Source: Devosia sp. Root413D1
Lineage (GTDB): Bacteria > Pseudomonadota > Alphaproteobacteria > Rhizobiales > Devosiaceae
NCBI RefSeq assembly: GCF_001425235.1
Contig: NZ_LMEA01000009.1
Location: 480,327-544,326 of the forward strand
Length of the DNA: 64,000 nt
Direction of reading: 5' to 3'
Part shown: piece by piece, positions 1-9,833 of the stretch
How the letters are laid out: the number at the start of each line of letters is the position of its first letter
How positions within the stretch are numbered: the first letter of the stretch is position 1
The notes under the pieces: model-generated
Databases searched by the model: none
What the model was told of the DNA's origin: nothing
Seen by the model: the letters and a program-made list of their open reading frames with translations, nothing else
Made by a program: the position numbers and the translations under genes

Positions 1-1025
<1,025 letters not shown>

Positions 1026-1093
1026 TGCAAATCCCGGCCCGGCGGAACATCTCGCCGCCGCCGCCATTCCTCGTTCGGAACAGGACAACAAAC

Positions 1094-2002
1094 ATGTACG
1101 ACGTCATCATCATCGGCGGCGGCTTTGCCGGCCTTGCTGCCGCAACCCAACTCGGCCGTGCCCGTCGCAAGGTGCTGGTGCTCGATACCGGCAAGCCGCG
1201 CAATCGCTTCGCCGAACACTCGCATGGCTTCCTGAGCCGCGATGGCGCCGTGCCGGGCGAGCTGCTCGCCGAGGCTCGCCGTCAGCTCGAAATCTACGGC
1301 ACCGTCGAGCTCCGCAACGCCGAGGCCATTGCGGCGTCGGGTGCGCTCGACGGCTTCAGCATCGAACTCGCCTCACACCAGCAGCTCGCCGCCCGCCGGC
1401 TGATCATCGCCCACGGCGTCACCGACGATACCAGCGGCATTCCCGGTATGGCCGAATGCTGGGGCAAGACGGTGCTGCATTGCCCCTATTGCCACGGCTT
1501 CGAGGTCGCCGATCGTCGCCTCGGCCTGATGCTGCGCGACGGCGATATCCTCGACCGCGCTCGCTTCTTTCAGGAGTGGACCAGCGACCTGACGCTGTTT
1601 GCCAATGGCGGCCCGGTCGATCCGATCGTCCGCGCGGCGCTCGCCGATATGCGGGTGAAGCTGGTCGAGGCGGCGCTGGTGCGCTTCGATCACCGGGATG
1701 GCGTGCTGCAATCGGTGGTGACCACCGCCGGATCGACGCCGCTCGACGCCATCTTCGTCCATGCGCCGATCCAGCTCGCCAGCAACCTCGGCCTCCAGCT
1801 CGGCTGCGAAACCAAGGCCGGAATGGCCGGCGATTTCTTCCTCGTCGATCACCTGCAGCAGACCAGCATTCCCGGCGTCTATGCCGCGGGCGATGCGGCG
1901 CGGCCGATGCACAATATCAGCTTCGCGGTCGCCGACGGGGCAGGGGCGGGCGTCTTCGCCCACCAGTCGCTGGTGGCTACTTCAGCGGCCCGCGGAAAAT
2001 GA
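1094..2002 (+). CDS. thioredoxin-reductase-like NAD(P)/FAD oxidoreductase
   Basis: 302 residues from the ATG at 1094, chosen because the dinucleotide-binding motif GGGFAG follows within ten residues; an upstream in-frame start at 1025 would add 23 residues without homology. The FAD-binding fold opens the protein, a CPYC redox pair lies at about residues 130-133 followed by HGFE, and the C-terminal GDAARP motif binds FAD. The architecture is that of low-molecular-weight thioredoxin reductases, but the CPYC-HGFE variant differs from the CATC of classical TrxB and resembles disulfide oxidoreductases such as the GliT group. Partner and substrate are unknown. Its 3' end overlaps the convergent gene by 26 bases. 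Confidence 0.8.
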   Translation: MYDVIIIGGGFAGLAAATQLGRARRKVLVLDTGKPRNRFAEHSHGFLSRDGAVPGELLAEARRQLEIYGTVELRNAEAIAASGALDGFSIELASHQQLAARRLIIAHGVTDDTSGIPGMAECWGKTVLHCPYCHGFEVADRRLGLMLRDGDILDRARFFQEWTSDLTLFANGGPVDPIVRAALADMRVKLVEAALVRFDHRDGVLQSVVTTAGSTPLDAIFVHAPIQLASNLGLQLGCETKAGMAGDFFLVDHLQQTSIPGVYAAGDAARPMHNISFAVADGAGAGVFAHQSLVATSAARGK

Positions 2003-2333
2003 AGAAGGCCCCGGCGAAAATCAGCAGGAAGCCGACGGCGTGGTTCCAGGTGAGCTTCTCGCCCAGAACGAATACCGCGAAGCCGGCGAACACCGTGAGG
2101 CTGATCACCTCCTGGATGGTCTTCAGCTCCGCCGCTGTGTAGGCGCCGTAGCCGATCCGGTTGGCGGGCACCGCCAGCCAGTATTCCACCAGCGCGATGC
2201 CCCAGCTGACCATCACCGCCACCCACATCGCCATGTGCGGGAATTTCAGGTGCCCGTACCAGGCGACGGTCATGAATACATTGGAGCCGATCAAGAGGAG
2301 GATCGGCATCACCGTCTGGAAGGTGAAAGGCAT
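1977..2333 (-). CDS. DMT-family small membrane protein (DUF486)
   Basis: 118 residues starting at the ATG whose complement is 2331-2333. Four hydrophobic segments span nearly the whole chain, with the GSNVFMTVAWYGHLK and EYWLAVPANRIGY blocks typical of DUF486 proteins, which are about 115 residues long. A longer open frame upstream to 2525 is Arg/Ala/Gly-rich and looks non-coding. Function is unknown; the family is related to drug/metabolite exporters. It overlaps the flavoprotein gene tail to tail. Confidence 0.8.
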   Translation of the reverse strand: MPFTFQTVMPILLLIGSNVFMTVAWYGHLKFPHMAMWVAVMVSWGIALVEYWLAVPANRIGYGAYTAAELKTIQEVISLTVFAGFAVFVLGEKLTWNHAVGFLLIFAGAFFIFRGPLK

Positions 2334-2404
2334 TGGGGGCACCAGGGTCGAATCAGTTGGCTCGCCCCATTGATCGCCGGGCCCCGTGGCGGCCGCAAGG
2401 CCGC

Positions 2405-3661
<1,257 letters not shown>

Positions 3662-3665
3662 TTAG

Positions 3666-4145
3666 ATGATCGAAGTAGATTCGTCAAGCGACGCGAAGGC
3701 GGAGCTGGTCCAGCGGCTCGGCACGCTGATCGTGCGCTGGCAGGAAGCGACGCAGCGTTATGACGAGGAGGTGGGAGCGATGTTCAAGCTCGGCCCTGCC
3801 GAGCGCCTGTGCCTCAGCTTCCTCACCAGCGGTCCGCAGACTGCCAGTGCCATCGCCCGCGCCACCCGTCTCACCCCGGCTGCTGTTACCTCGCTGATTG
3901 ACCGGCTCGAGGCGCGCAACTTCGTCCGCCGCCAACCCGATCCGCATGATCGGCGCAAGGTGCTGGTGGAACTCGCCGAGGCCACCACCGCCGTCATCGA
4001 GAAGGCCTACGCCCCGATGGCGATCGCTGGCGCCGAAGCGCTGGGCAAGCGCAGCCTCGACGAGCTGCGCCTCCTCACCGAGGTGATCGAGGAGGTCCTC
4101 GCGATCCAGAACCAGATGACCGAACGGCTGCAGTCGGGCCGGTGA
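3666..4145 (+). CDS. MarR-family transcriptional regulator
   Basis: 159 residues with a central winged helix (TASAIARATRLTPAAVTSLIDRLE followed by a DPHDRRKV wing), the hallmark of MarR repressors. It is divergent from the FAD monooxygenase, the usual arrangement for an autoregulated repressor and its target. The octamer TTAGATGA occurs twice, at 3646-3653 and 3662-3669, the second copy covering the start codon; whether this is an operator is uncertain because MarR sites are normally inverted repeats. There is no obvious Shine-Dalgarno sequence. Confidence 0.85.
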   Translation: MIEVDSSSDAKAELVQRLGTLIVRWQEATQRYDEEVGAMFKLGPAERLCLSFLTSGPQTASAIARATRLTPAAVTSLIDRLEARNFVRRQPDPHDRRKVLVELAEATTAVIEKAYAPMAIAGAEALGKRSLDELRLLTEVIEEVLAIQNQMTERLQSGR

Positions 4146-4223
4146 CCGTGCCCAGCTTCCGCCGCAAGGCCTGCCCAGACTCACCTGGCTCAGCTAGATT
4201 CGGCGGGTCAACGGAGGTCGACA

Positions 4224-4823
4224 ATGCGTGCGCTGGTCCTGTTTCCCCTGTTGCTGTTGGCGGCGCCCGCCCTGGCTGCCGACCTCGTCTGCGAGGGCCC
4301 GTTCGCCGGTGACAGTTCCGAGGCGCGGCTGATCGAAGCCTTCGGCAAGGACAATGTGGTGACTGGTGATGTCCCGGGCCCCGAGGGCTCTACCGTGCTC
4401 GCCACCACCATCTTCCCAAACGATCCCGCCAAGACCATCGAGTTCGGCTGGTGGGACGAGGAAAAGCACGAGCGCATCGCTTACTTCACCGTGCCGCCGG
4501 GTGACACCGCGCCGGGTGGCCTCAAGCAGGGCCTGACCGTCAAGGAAGTTGAAGCCCTGCATGGCGGGCCGTTCCAGCTCTACGGCTTCTTCTGGGATTA
4601 TGGTGGCGCCGCCAGCTTCGAGGGCGGCAAGCTCGCCCCGCCCGAGGGTGGCTGCTCGGTCAGCGTCCGCTTCGCCGTCGGCGACTATCCGGCCGACCTC
4701 AATGTCGATGCCATCTCCGGCGACATGCAGATCTCGTCGAGCGAGCCGCTGCTCGAAAAGGTCGATGCGCGTGTCGATACCGTCACCGTCGGCTACCCCG
4801 ATTCCGCTGCCGCGGAAGATTGA
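4224..4823 (+). CDS. exported protein of unknown function
   Basis: 199 residues. The first 18 form a clean signal peptide (MRALVLFPLLLLAAPALA, then cleavage before ADLVC). The mature part is acidic, contains two cysteines that could pair, and has no motif I recognise. GGAGG lies nine bases before the ATG. It ends 37 bases before the cobalamin riboswitch, so it is probably not part of the cobalt operon. Confidence 0.7.
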   Translation: MRALVLFPLLLLAAPALAADLVCEGPFAGDSSEARLIEAFGKDNVVTGDVPGPEGSTVLATTIFPNDPAKTIEFGWWDEEKHERIAYFTVPPGDTAPGGLKQGLTVKEVEALHGGPFQLYGFFWDYGGAASFEGGKLAPPEGGCSVSVRFAVGDYPADLNVDAISGDMQISSSEPLLEKVDARVDTVTVGYPDSAAAED

Positions 4824-4859
4824 CCGCGCCCCCTCCTGCGGCGTAACGATAACCCCACG

Positions 4860-5049
4860 TTGGTTCCTCAACCCCGTTCGGGCGAGGGGATCAAAAGGGA
4901 ACACGGTGCGGCGTACCCATCAGGGACCAAATCCGTGGCTGCCCCCGCAACTGTAAGCGGCGAGTGCCTCCGACTATGCCACTGCCATCCTTTGGGATGT
5001 TGGGAAGGCCGGAGACCACGGTGACCCGCGAGTCAGGAGACCTGCCAGC
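4860..5049 (+). promoter_or_regulatory. cobalamin (B12) riboswitch
   Basis: All conserved parts of the AdoCbl riboswitch are present in order: GGTTCC at the 5' end, AAAAGGGAACACGGTG, the GGCTGCCCCCGCAACTGT core at 4938-4955, GCCACTG near 4979-4985, GGGAAGGCCGGAG, and the closing GACCCGCGAGTCAGGAGAC with CCTGCC. It lies 110 bases upstream of cbtB and so should repress the cbtB-cbtA-cobW operon when B12 is abundant. A hairpin-forming repeat at 5061-5102 immediately follows and may belong to the expression platform. Confidence 0.96.
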
Positions 5050-5060
5050 GTCCGGGAGTG

Positions 5061-5102
5061 TTTCAGGAAAAGTTGTCAGACTTTTCCGGTTCGAAACGCG
5101 AC
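5061..5102. repeat. dispersed palindromic element, copy 1
   Basis: A 42-base unit starting TTTCAGGAAA, with a hairpin of GGAAAAGT pairing with ACTTTTCC and a tail TTCGAAACGCGAC. A close relative lies at 15530-15571. Similar GGAAAA/TTTTCC intergenic elements are common in Hyphomicrobiales genomes. This copy sits between riboswitch and cbtB. Confidence 0.6.
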
Positions 5103-5159
5103 CCCCGGAAAGAGCTCGGGCGATACGCCCACTTTCATCCGCACGGAGGGTGCAGGCTT

Positions 5160-5342
5160 ATGAATACTCAGGTCCAGACGGCGTCGGTCGCCCGTCTTTC
5201 TGTCTCGCAGCGGCTCATCGCAGGTGTGCTGGCATTGTTTATCGGCTTCGTCCTCGTCGGCGGCGTCGGTTTTGCCAGTGACATGGCCATCCACAATGGC
5301 GCGCACGATACGCGCCATGCGCTTGGCTTCCCCTGCCATTGA
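5160..5342 (+). CDS. cbtB: CbtB, small subunit of predicted cobalt transporter
   Basis: 60 residues from the ATG at 5160, preceded by GGAGG at 5145-5149. One transmembrane helix (about residues 18-38) and a C-terminal His-rich tail ending DTRHALGFPCH are the CbtB hallmarks. CbtB and CbtA form a predicted B12-regulated cobalt importer. The riboswitch upstream and cbtA 31 bases downstream fit that role. A longer frame upstream runs through the riboswitch 3' region and is not the start. Confidence 0.9.
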   Translation: MNTQVQTASVARLSVSQRLIAGVLALFIGFVLVGGVGFASDMAIHNGAHDTRHALGFPCH

Positions 5343-5373
5343 GCTGACTCAGCTCTAAGCACACGAGACATCG

Positions 5374-6141
5374 ATGAAACTCTTCCAGCGAATCTTTTTC
5401 GCTGCGGTCCTTGCCGGACTCGCAGCCGGCTTGGCCATGAGCGCCGTGCAGCAATGGCGCGTCGCGCCGCTGATCCTCGCCGCCGAAGTCTACGAGAACG
5501 CCGCCCCCGAGGCGCCGGCCGTCGCCGAGCACAGCCACGAGGCCGGCACGCCCGCGCATGAGCATGCCGAAGCCGCGCCGGCCCACGAGCATGACGAAGA
5601 CGCCTGGGCGCCGCAGGATGGCGCCGAGCGCATCGCCTACACCGTGCTGGCCAACCTCCTCGGCTGCATCGGCTTCGCCTTCGTGCTCGCTGCCGTCTCC
5701 GTGCTTTCCGGCATCGAGATCACCGCCCGCAATGGCGTGATCTGGGGGCTCAGTGGCTTCATCGCGTTGCAGCTCGCCCCGGCCCTTGGCCTGCCGCCGG
5801 AACTCCCCGGCATGCCCGCTGCAGATCTCGTCGCCCGCCAGGTCTGGTGGGTCGGCACTGCGCTCGCCACCGGCGCCGGCATCCTCGCCATCGCCAAGCT
5901 CCACAACTGGACCGGCATCGTCATTGCCGCCGTGCTGATCCTCGCGCCGCACGTCATCGGCGCACCGCAACTGGTCGGTGAACACGCCACCGCCGTCCCC
6001 GCCAATCTCGCGACCAGCTTCGCCGCGGCGACCCTCGCCACCGGCGCGCTGTTCTGGCTGATCGTCGGCCCGCTGTTCGGCTGGCTCAACGAGCGCCTCG
6101 CCAGATCTTCCGCCTTCGCCCTGAAAGGTGCCCACGCATGA
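5374..6141 (+). CDS. cbtA: CbtA, cobalt transporter subunit
   Basis: 255 residues with five to six predicted transmembrane segments. A His/Glu-rich loop (about residues 50-75, HSHEAGTPAHEHAEAAPAH) after the first helix is the likely metal-gathering segment. Family knowledge: CbtA occurs with CbtB downstream of B12 riboswitches in proteobacteria. The stop overlaps the cobW start by four bases (ATGA), indicating translational coupling. Confidence 0.9.
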   Translation: MKLFQRIFFAAVLAGLAAGLAMSAVQQWRVAPLILAAEVYENAAPEAPAVAEHSHEAGTPAHEHAEAAPAHEHDEDAWAPQDGAERIAYTVLANLLGCIGFAFVLAAVSVLSGIEITARNGVIWGLSGFIALQLAPALGLPPELPGMPAADLVARQVWWVGTALATGAGILAIAKLHNWTGIVIAAVLILAPHVIGAPQLVGEHATAVPANLATSFAAATLATGALFWLIVGPLFGWLNERLARSSAFALKGAHA

Positions 6142-7190
6142 GCAAGATCCCCGTTACCGTCATCACCGGCTTCCTCGGCGCCGGCAAGACCACCCTGGTC
6201 CGGCACCTCCTCGCCCATGCCAGGGGCAAACGCATCGCGCTGATCATCAACGAGTTTGGCGAGCTCGGCGTCGACAAGGAAATCCTCGCCGGCTGCGGTG
6301 ATGAAACCTGCCGCGAAGAGGACATGATCGAGCTGAGCAATGGCTGCATCTGCTGCACCGTCGCCGACGAGTTCATCCCCACCATGCAGGCGCTGCTCGA
6401 GCGTGAGGATCGCCCCGACCACATCGTCATCGAGACCTCCGGCCTGGCGCTGCCGCAGCCGCTGATCCGCGCCTTCAACTGGCCCGAGATCAAGTCCGAG
6501 GTGACCATCGACGGCGTCGTCACCGTCGCCGACGCGGCGGCGCTCAGCGAAGGCCGCTTCGCCAATGACGAACAGGCGGTCGACGCGCTCCGTTCCGCCG
6601 ACGCCATGCTCGACCACGAGACGCCGCTCGGCGAGCTGTTCGAGGATCAGCTGATCGCTGCCGACATGGTGATCCTCAACAAGGTCGACCTCGTCACCGA
6701 CGCCCAGCTCGACACCATCGAAGCCCACCTCAAGGCCGAGATGCGTCCGGGCACCGGCGTGGTCCGCGCCCGCAACGGCCATGTCGATGTCGCGGCGCTG
6801 CTCGGCATGGGGCTCTCGACCGAAGACAACCTCGCCGGACGCGAGAGCCATCACGAGCTCGAGCACGGTGGCGAAGGCCACGAGCACGATGATTTCGATT
6901 CCTTCTCCGTCACCCTCGACGGCGTCACCAGCAAGGATCATCTGCTCCAAACCATCGAGGCGACCATCCGCGCCCATGACGTGCTCCGTCTCAAGGGTTT
7001 TGCCGCACTCCCCGGCGCCCCGGCCCGTCTCGCCATCCAGGCGGTTGGACCGCGCGTCTCCGCCTATTTCGACCGGCCGTGGAAGCCGGGCGAGGCGCGT
7101 CGGACCGCTCTGGTGGTGATCGGGGAATCGCCGCTCGACCATGCGGCGATCACCCGGAGCCTCGAGGGTGCCATCGCGGCTGCGGCCTAA
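6138..7190 (+). CDS. cobW: CobW GTPase, cobalt chaperone for cobalamin biosynthesis
   Basis: 350 residues. P-loop GFLGAGKTT at residues 9-17, metal-binding GCICC near residue 71, ETSGLALP and NKVDL motifs, then a linker rich in His/Glu (about residues 235-255) and a CobW C-terminal domain. CobW is a COG0523 GTPase thought to deliver cobalt to the CobNST chelatase. It ends the riboswitch-controlled operon and overlaps the convergent acyltransferase gene by four bases. Confidence 0.93.
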   Translation: MSKIPVTVITGFLGAGKTTLVRHLLAHARGKRIALIINEFGELGVDKEILAGCGDETCREEDMIELSNGCICCTVADEFIPTMQALLEREDRPDHIVIETSGLALPQPLIRAFNWPEIKSEVTIDGVVTVADAAALSEGRFANDEQAVDALRSADAMLDHETPLGELFEDQLIAADMVILNKVDLVTDAQLDTIEAHLKAEMRPGTGVVRARNGHVDVAALLGMGLSTEDNLAGRESHHELEHGGEGHEHDDFDSFSVTLDGVTSKDHLLQTIEATIRAHDVLRLKGFAALPGAPARLAIQAVGPRVSAYFDRPWKPGEARRTALVVIGESPLDHAAITRSLEGAIAAAA

Positions 7191-8386
7191 CTGGCGGCGA
7201 CGACCTGTGACGCGGGCCGGATCGCTTCGGCCCGCCACGCCAGCCCGAACAGCGGGCGCAGCGGTGGCACGCGCTTGATCGCCTCGGTCAGCACCACGCA
7301 ACCGACAACCGTTGCGACGGTGATGATGCCGGCCTCCAGTCCCACCGGCAGCAGCAGGCCGCCGACCCAGAACCCTACGGCCACGATGAGGGTCTGATGC
7401 AGGATGTAGTACGGGAACACCGCCTCGGTGAGGAAGCGCAGCACGGGACCGCTGCGGTTGAGGTAGCGCTGCGCCAGCCCCAGCATCGCAACGATCGCCG
7501 CCCACATGAACACCGTGCGCGCCAGCGTCATCAGCGTCGTGAGGCCCTCGTCGGCGCGCACCGTGCCCCAGTTGAGCCGGGCCACGGCCAGCACCAGCAG
7601 CAGCCCGAGAGAGAGGGTGATCGCCGAGCCGAGGTGCCGTTGCACCGCCCCCCAGAATGCCGGGCTTTTCGCCGCGAACCAGCCGATCAGCACGATGCTG
7701 AACAGCTCCGCATGGTTGGCCCAGTCATTGTAGAAGGCATGCGTCGAGGGGAAATGCGGCGCCAGCAGCCACTCGTAACAGAGGAACGGCAGCACCGGCG
7801 CCAGCAGCAGGCGCCAGCCCAGCGCGCCGCGCCCCAGCCAGCCGAACAGCGCCTCCGCCACCCCATCGAGCGCTCTGAGCAGCGGCAGCAGCGCCACCAC
7901 GACCAGCGTGTAGGCAAGGATGTAGACCACGTACCACAGGTGGTTCCAGGTCGGCGTCAGGATCGAGAACTCCATGTCGAAGTCGAGATACTGGCCGTAG
8001 AACGCCCAGAAATCCGCGCCGGTCTCGCCCTTCCTGTAGAGCTCGAAATAGGCTTGTGGCGCGCACACCACCAGCATGCCGAAGACGATCGGCACGAACA
8101 GCCGCATGAAGCGCCGCGGCACGAACTGGCGCAGCCGGCTCCTGTCGATGGCGAAGCGCAGCGCTATGCCCGAGATGAGGAACAGCAGCGGCAGCCGCCA
8201 CGGGTTGATCAGCGCCATCACCGGCTCCAGCCACGGCCCGGCATGCGGGCTTTTCACGTGCCAGCCCCACGTCACGTAGAACATGCCGATGTGGTAGAAG
8301 ATCAGAAAACCGAAGGCGATGACGCGCAGCCAGTCGAGATCGTAGCGGCGCTCCGAACCGATGGCGGGAAGGGTCTCTGCTGACAT
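7187..8386 (-). CDS. acyltransferase-3 family membrane protein
   Basis: 399 residues, about ten transmembrane helices. The N-terminal RYDLDWLRVIAFGFLIFYHIGMF block carries the Arg and His expected in the acyltransferase-3 (OafA/MdoC-like) family, which moves acyl groups onto sugars, glucans or lipids at the inner membrane. Substrate unknown. The divergent neighbour 152 bases away encodes a membrane-bound LytTR regulator, a pairing that suggests mutual regulation. Confidence 0.85.
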   Translation of the reverse strand: MSAETLPAIGSERRYDLDWLRVIAFGFLIFYHIGMFYVTWGWHVKSPHAGPWLEPVMALINPWRLPLLFLISGIALRFAIDRSRLRQFVPRRFMRLFVPIVFGMLVVCAPQAYFELYRKGETGADFWAFYGQYLDFDMEFSILTPTWNHLWYVVYILAYTLVVVALLPLLRALDGVAEALFGWLGRGALGWRLLLAPVLPFLCYEWLLAPHFPSTHAFYNDWANHAELFSIVLIGWFAAKSPAFWGAVQRHLGSAITLSLGLLLVLAVARLNWGTVRADEGLTTLMTLARTVFMWAAIVAMLGLAQRYLNRSGPVLRFLTEAVFPYYILHQTLIVAVGFWVGGLLLPVGLEAGIITVATVVGCVVLTEAIKRVPPLRPLFGLAWRAEAIRPASQVVAAS

Positions 8387-8538
8387 GATGGCTCCAACCT
8401 CTGAGCGATTTGCGAGGTGTTCAGAGCTAGGGCAGGCCGCCGCCTTGTCCTATCGCGCTGGTGCGAGAGGCAGGCCGGTGGGACGAGCGGCGACGTGCGC
8501 CGGCGACCGTGGGGCCAGCGGCGGCCAATGGGTGACCA

Positions 8539-9378
8539 ATGGCGGCTGATCTCACCGGCGAGGCCGCACTGGAGCGCCGTGTCGCCCGCCGCGTTTTCCT
8601 CATCATGACGCTGTTCCTGATCGCCATCGGCGTGCTCAACGCCCTCGGCATTCTCACCGAAGCGCAACGCGAGAGCCGAGTGCTCGACCCCCGCGTGCCG
8701 TTCATCCTCGAATTGACCAGCGTCCTCGCCATGGTGGCGCTGGCGCCACTGGTCATCCTGTTCGAGCGCCGTGTGCCGTTCACCGCGGAGACCTGGCGCT
8801 CGGCCCTGTTCTGGCACGCGCTCGGTAGCATCGTGTTTTCCCTGCTGCACATCGTGCTGTTCATCGCACTGCGTACCGTCGCCTTCGCCTCGATCCTCGG
8901 CATGAGCTACAGCTTCTTCACCGACCTGCCGACTGACCTGCTCTACGAGTACCGCAAGGACATCTTCCCTTACTCCGTGCTGATCCTGATGCTCGGGCTA
9001 CAGCGCAGCCTCGAGGAGCATCGCCGCGAAGCCGAAGCGGCGCGGGCCGACGCCCGGCAGACCGGCAAGCTCACCCTCAAGGCCGGTGGCCGCACCATCT
9101 TCCTCGATGCCGCCTCGCTCGATTGGGCCAGCGCCGCCGGCAACTATGTCGAGATCCGCGCCAATGGCGCCACCCACCTCGCCCGCATCAGCCTGGCGGC
9201 GCTCGAGCAGCTGTTGAGCGATGCCGGCGTCGACGTCGCCCGGGTGCACCGCTCGCACCTCGTCAACCGCGCGAAGGTCCGCGAGATCGCGCCGGTCCGC
9301 GACGGCGATTTCACCATCCGCATGGCCGACGGCTCCGAACTCCGCGGCTCGCGCCGCTATCGCCAGGAGCTTGCATAA
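8539..9378 (+). CDS. membrane-anchored LytTR transcriptional regulator
   Basis: 279 residues. Four transmembrane helices (about residues 18-40, 56-76, 90-115 and 125-155) precede a short coiled segment and a C-terminal LytTR DNA-binding domain (about residues 175-279, with WASAAGNYVEI and VHRSHLVNRAKV). There is no response-regulator receiver domain, so it probably senses a membrane or periplasmic signal directly. Its TAA overlaps the next ATG, starting a chain of one-base overlaps through to cobO. Confidence 0.85.
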   Translation: MAADLTGEAALERRVARRVFLIMTLFLIAIGVLNALGILTEAQRESRVLDPRVPFILELTSVLAMVALAPLVILFERRVPFTAETWRSALFWHALGSIVFSLLHIVLFIALRTVAFASILGMSYSFFTDLPTDLLYEYRKDIFPYSVLILMLGLQRSLEEHRREAEAARADARQTGKLTLKAGGRTIFLDAASLDWASAAGNYVEIRANGATHLARISLAALEQLLSDAGVDVARVHRSHLVNRAKVREIAPVRDGDFTIRMADGSELRGSRRYRQELA

Positions 9379-9833
9379 TGGCCCGCAACATCTGGCTGTT
9401 CGTCGTCTCGCTGTTTATCGGCCCCGCCATCGGCGCCCTGGTGTTCTTCGCCTTCGCCGCCATCACCGACGGCATCATCGTGCATGCCGCCGGCCAGTCG
9501 GCGTCGAACTTCCTCGGCGAGAACTGGCCGATCATCCTCATCGCGGCCTATACCCTCGGCGCCATACCCGCTGCCATTTCCTCGGTCATCATCATGCTCG
9601 TCAGCCGCTTCCTGCCGCAGCTCTGGCAGCGCCTCGTCGCCGGCCCGGTGATCGGCGCCCTGGTCAGCGCCGCCGTCATCGGCCTCTTCCTGTTTTCCGA
9701 CGACGTCAGCTCGGTCGATGATGTCATCATCATCAGCGGTGTGGCGCTCACCGGCGCCGTATCGGCGTTCTGCTGCGTCGGCCTGATCGAGCTTTGGCAC
9801 CCGCTGCCGAAGCGCTCGGCTCCGGTGACCTGA
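9378..9833 (+). CDS. small four-helix membrane protein
   Basis: 151 residues from the ATG at 9378, which shares one base with the LytTR stop (TAATG). Four hydrophobic helices fill the chain, and I recognise no family motif. It is placed between the LytTR regulator and cobN, overlapping both by one base (TGATG to cobN), so it is cotranslated with them. A role as partner of the LytTR sensor or in metal transport is only a guess. Confidence 0.75.
   Translation: MARNIWLFVVSLFIGPAIGALVFFAFAAITDGIIVHAAGQSASNFLGENWPIILIAAYTLGAIPAAISSVIIMLVSRFLPQLWQRLVAGPVIGALVSAAVIGLFLFSDDVSSVDDVIIISGVALTGAVSAFCCVGLIELWHPLPKRSAPVT

Noticed and set aside
5637-7505. A 622-residue open frame on the minus strand.
   Set aside because: Antisense to cbtA and cobW, both with clear motifs; composition is Gly/Asp/Arg-rich without structure.
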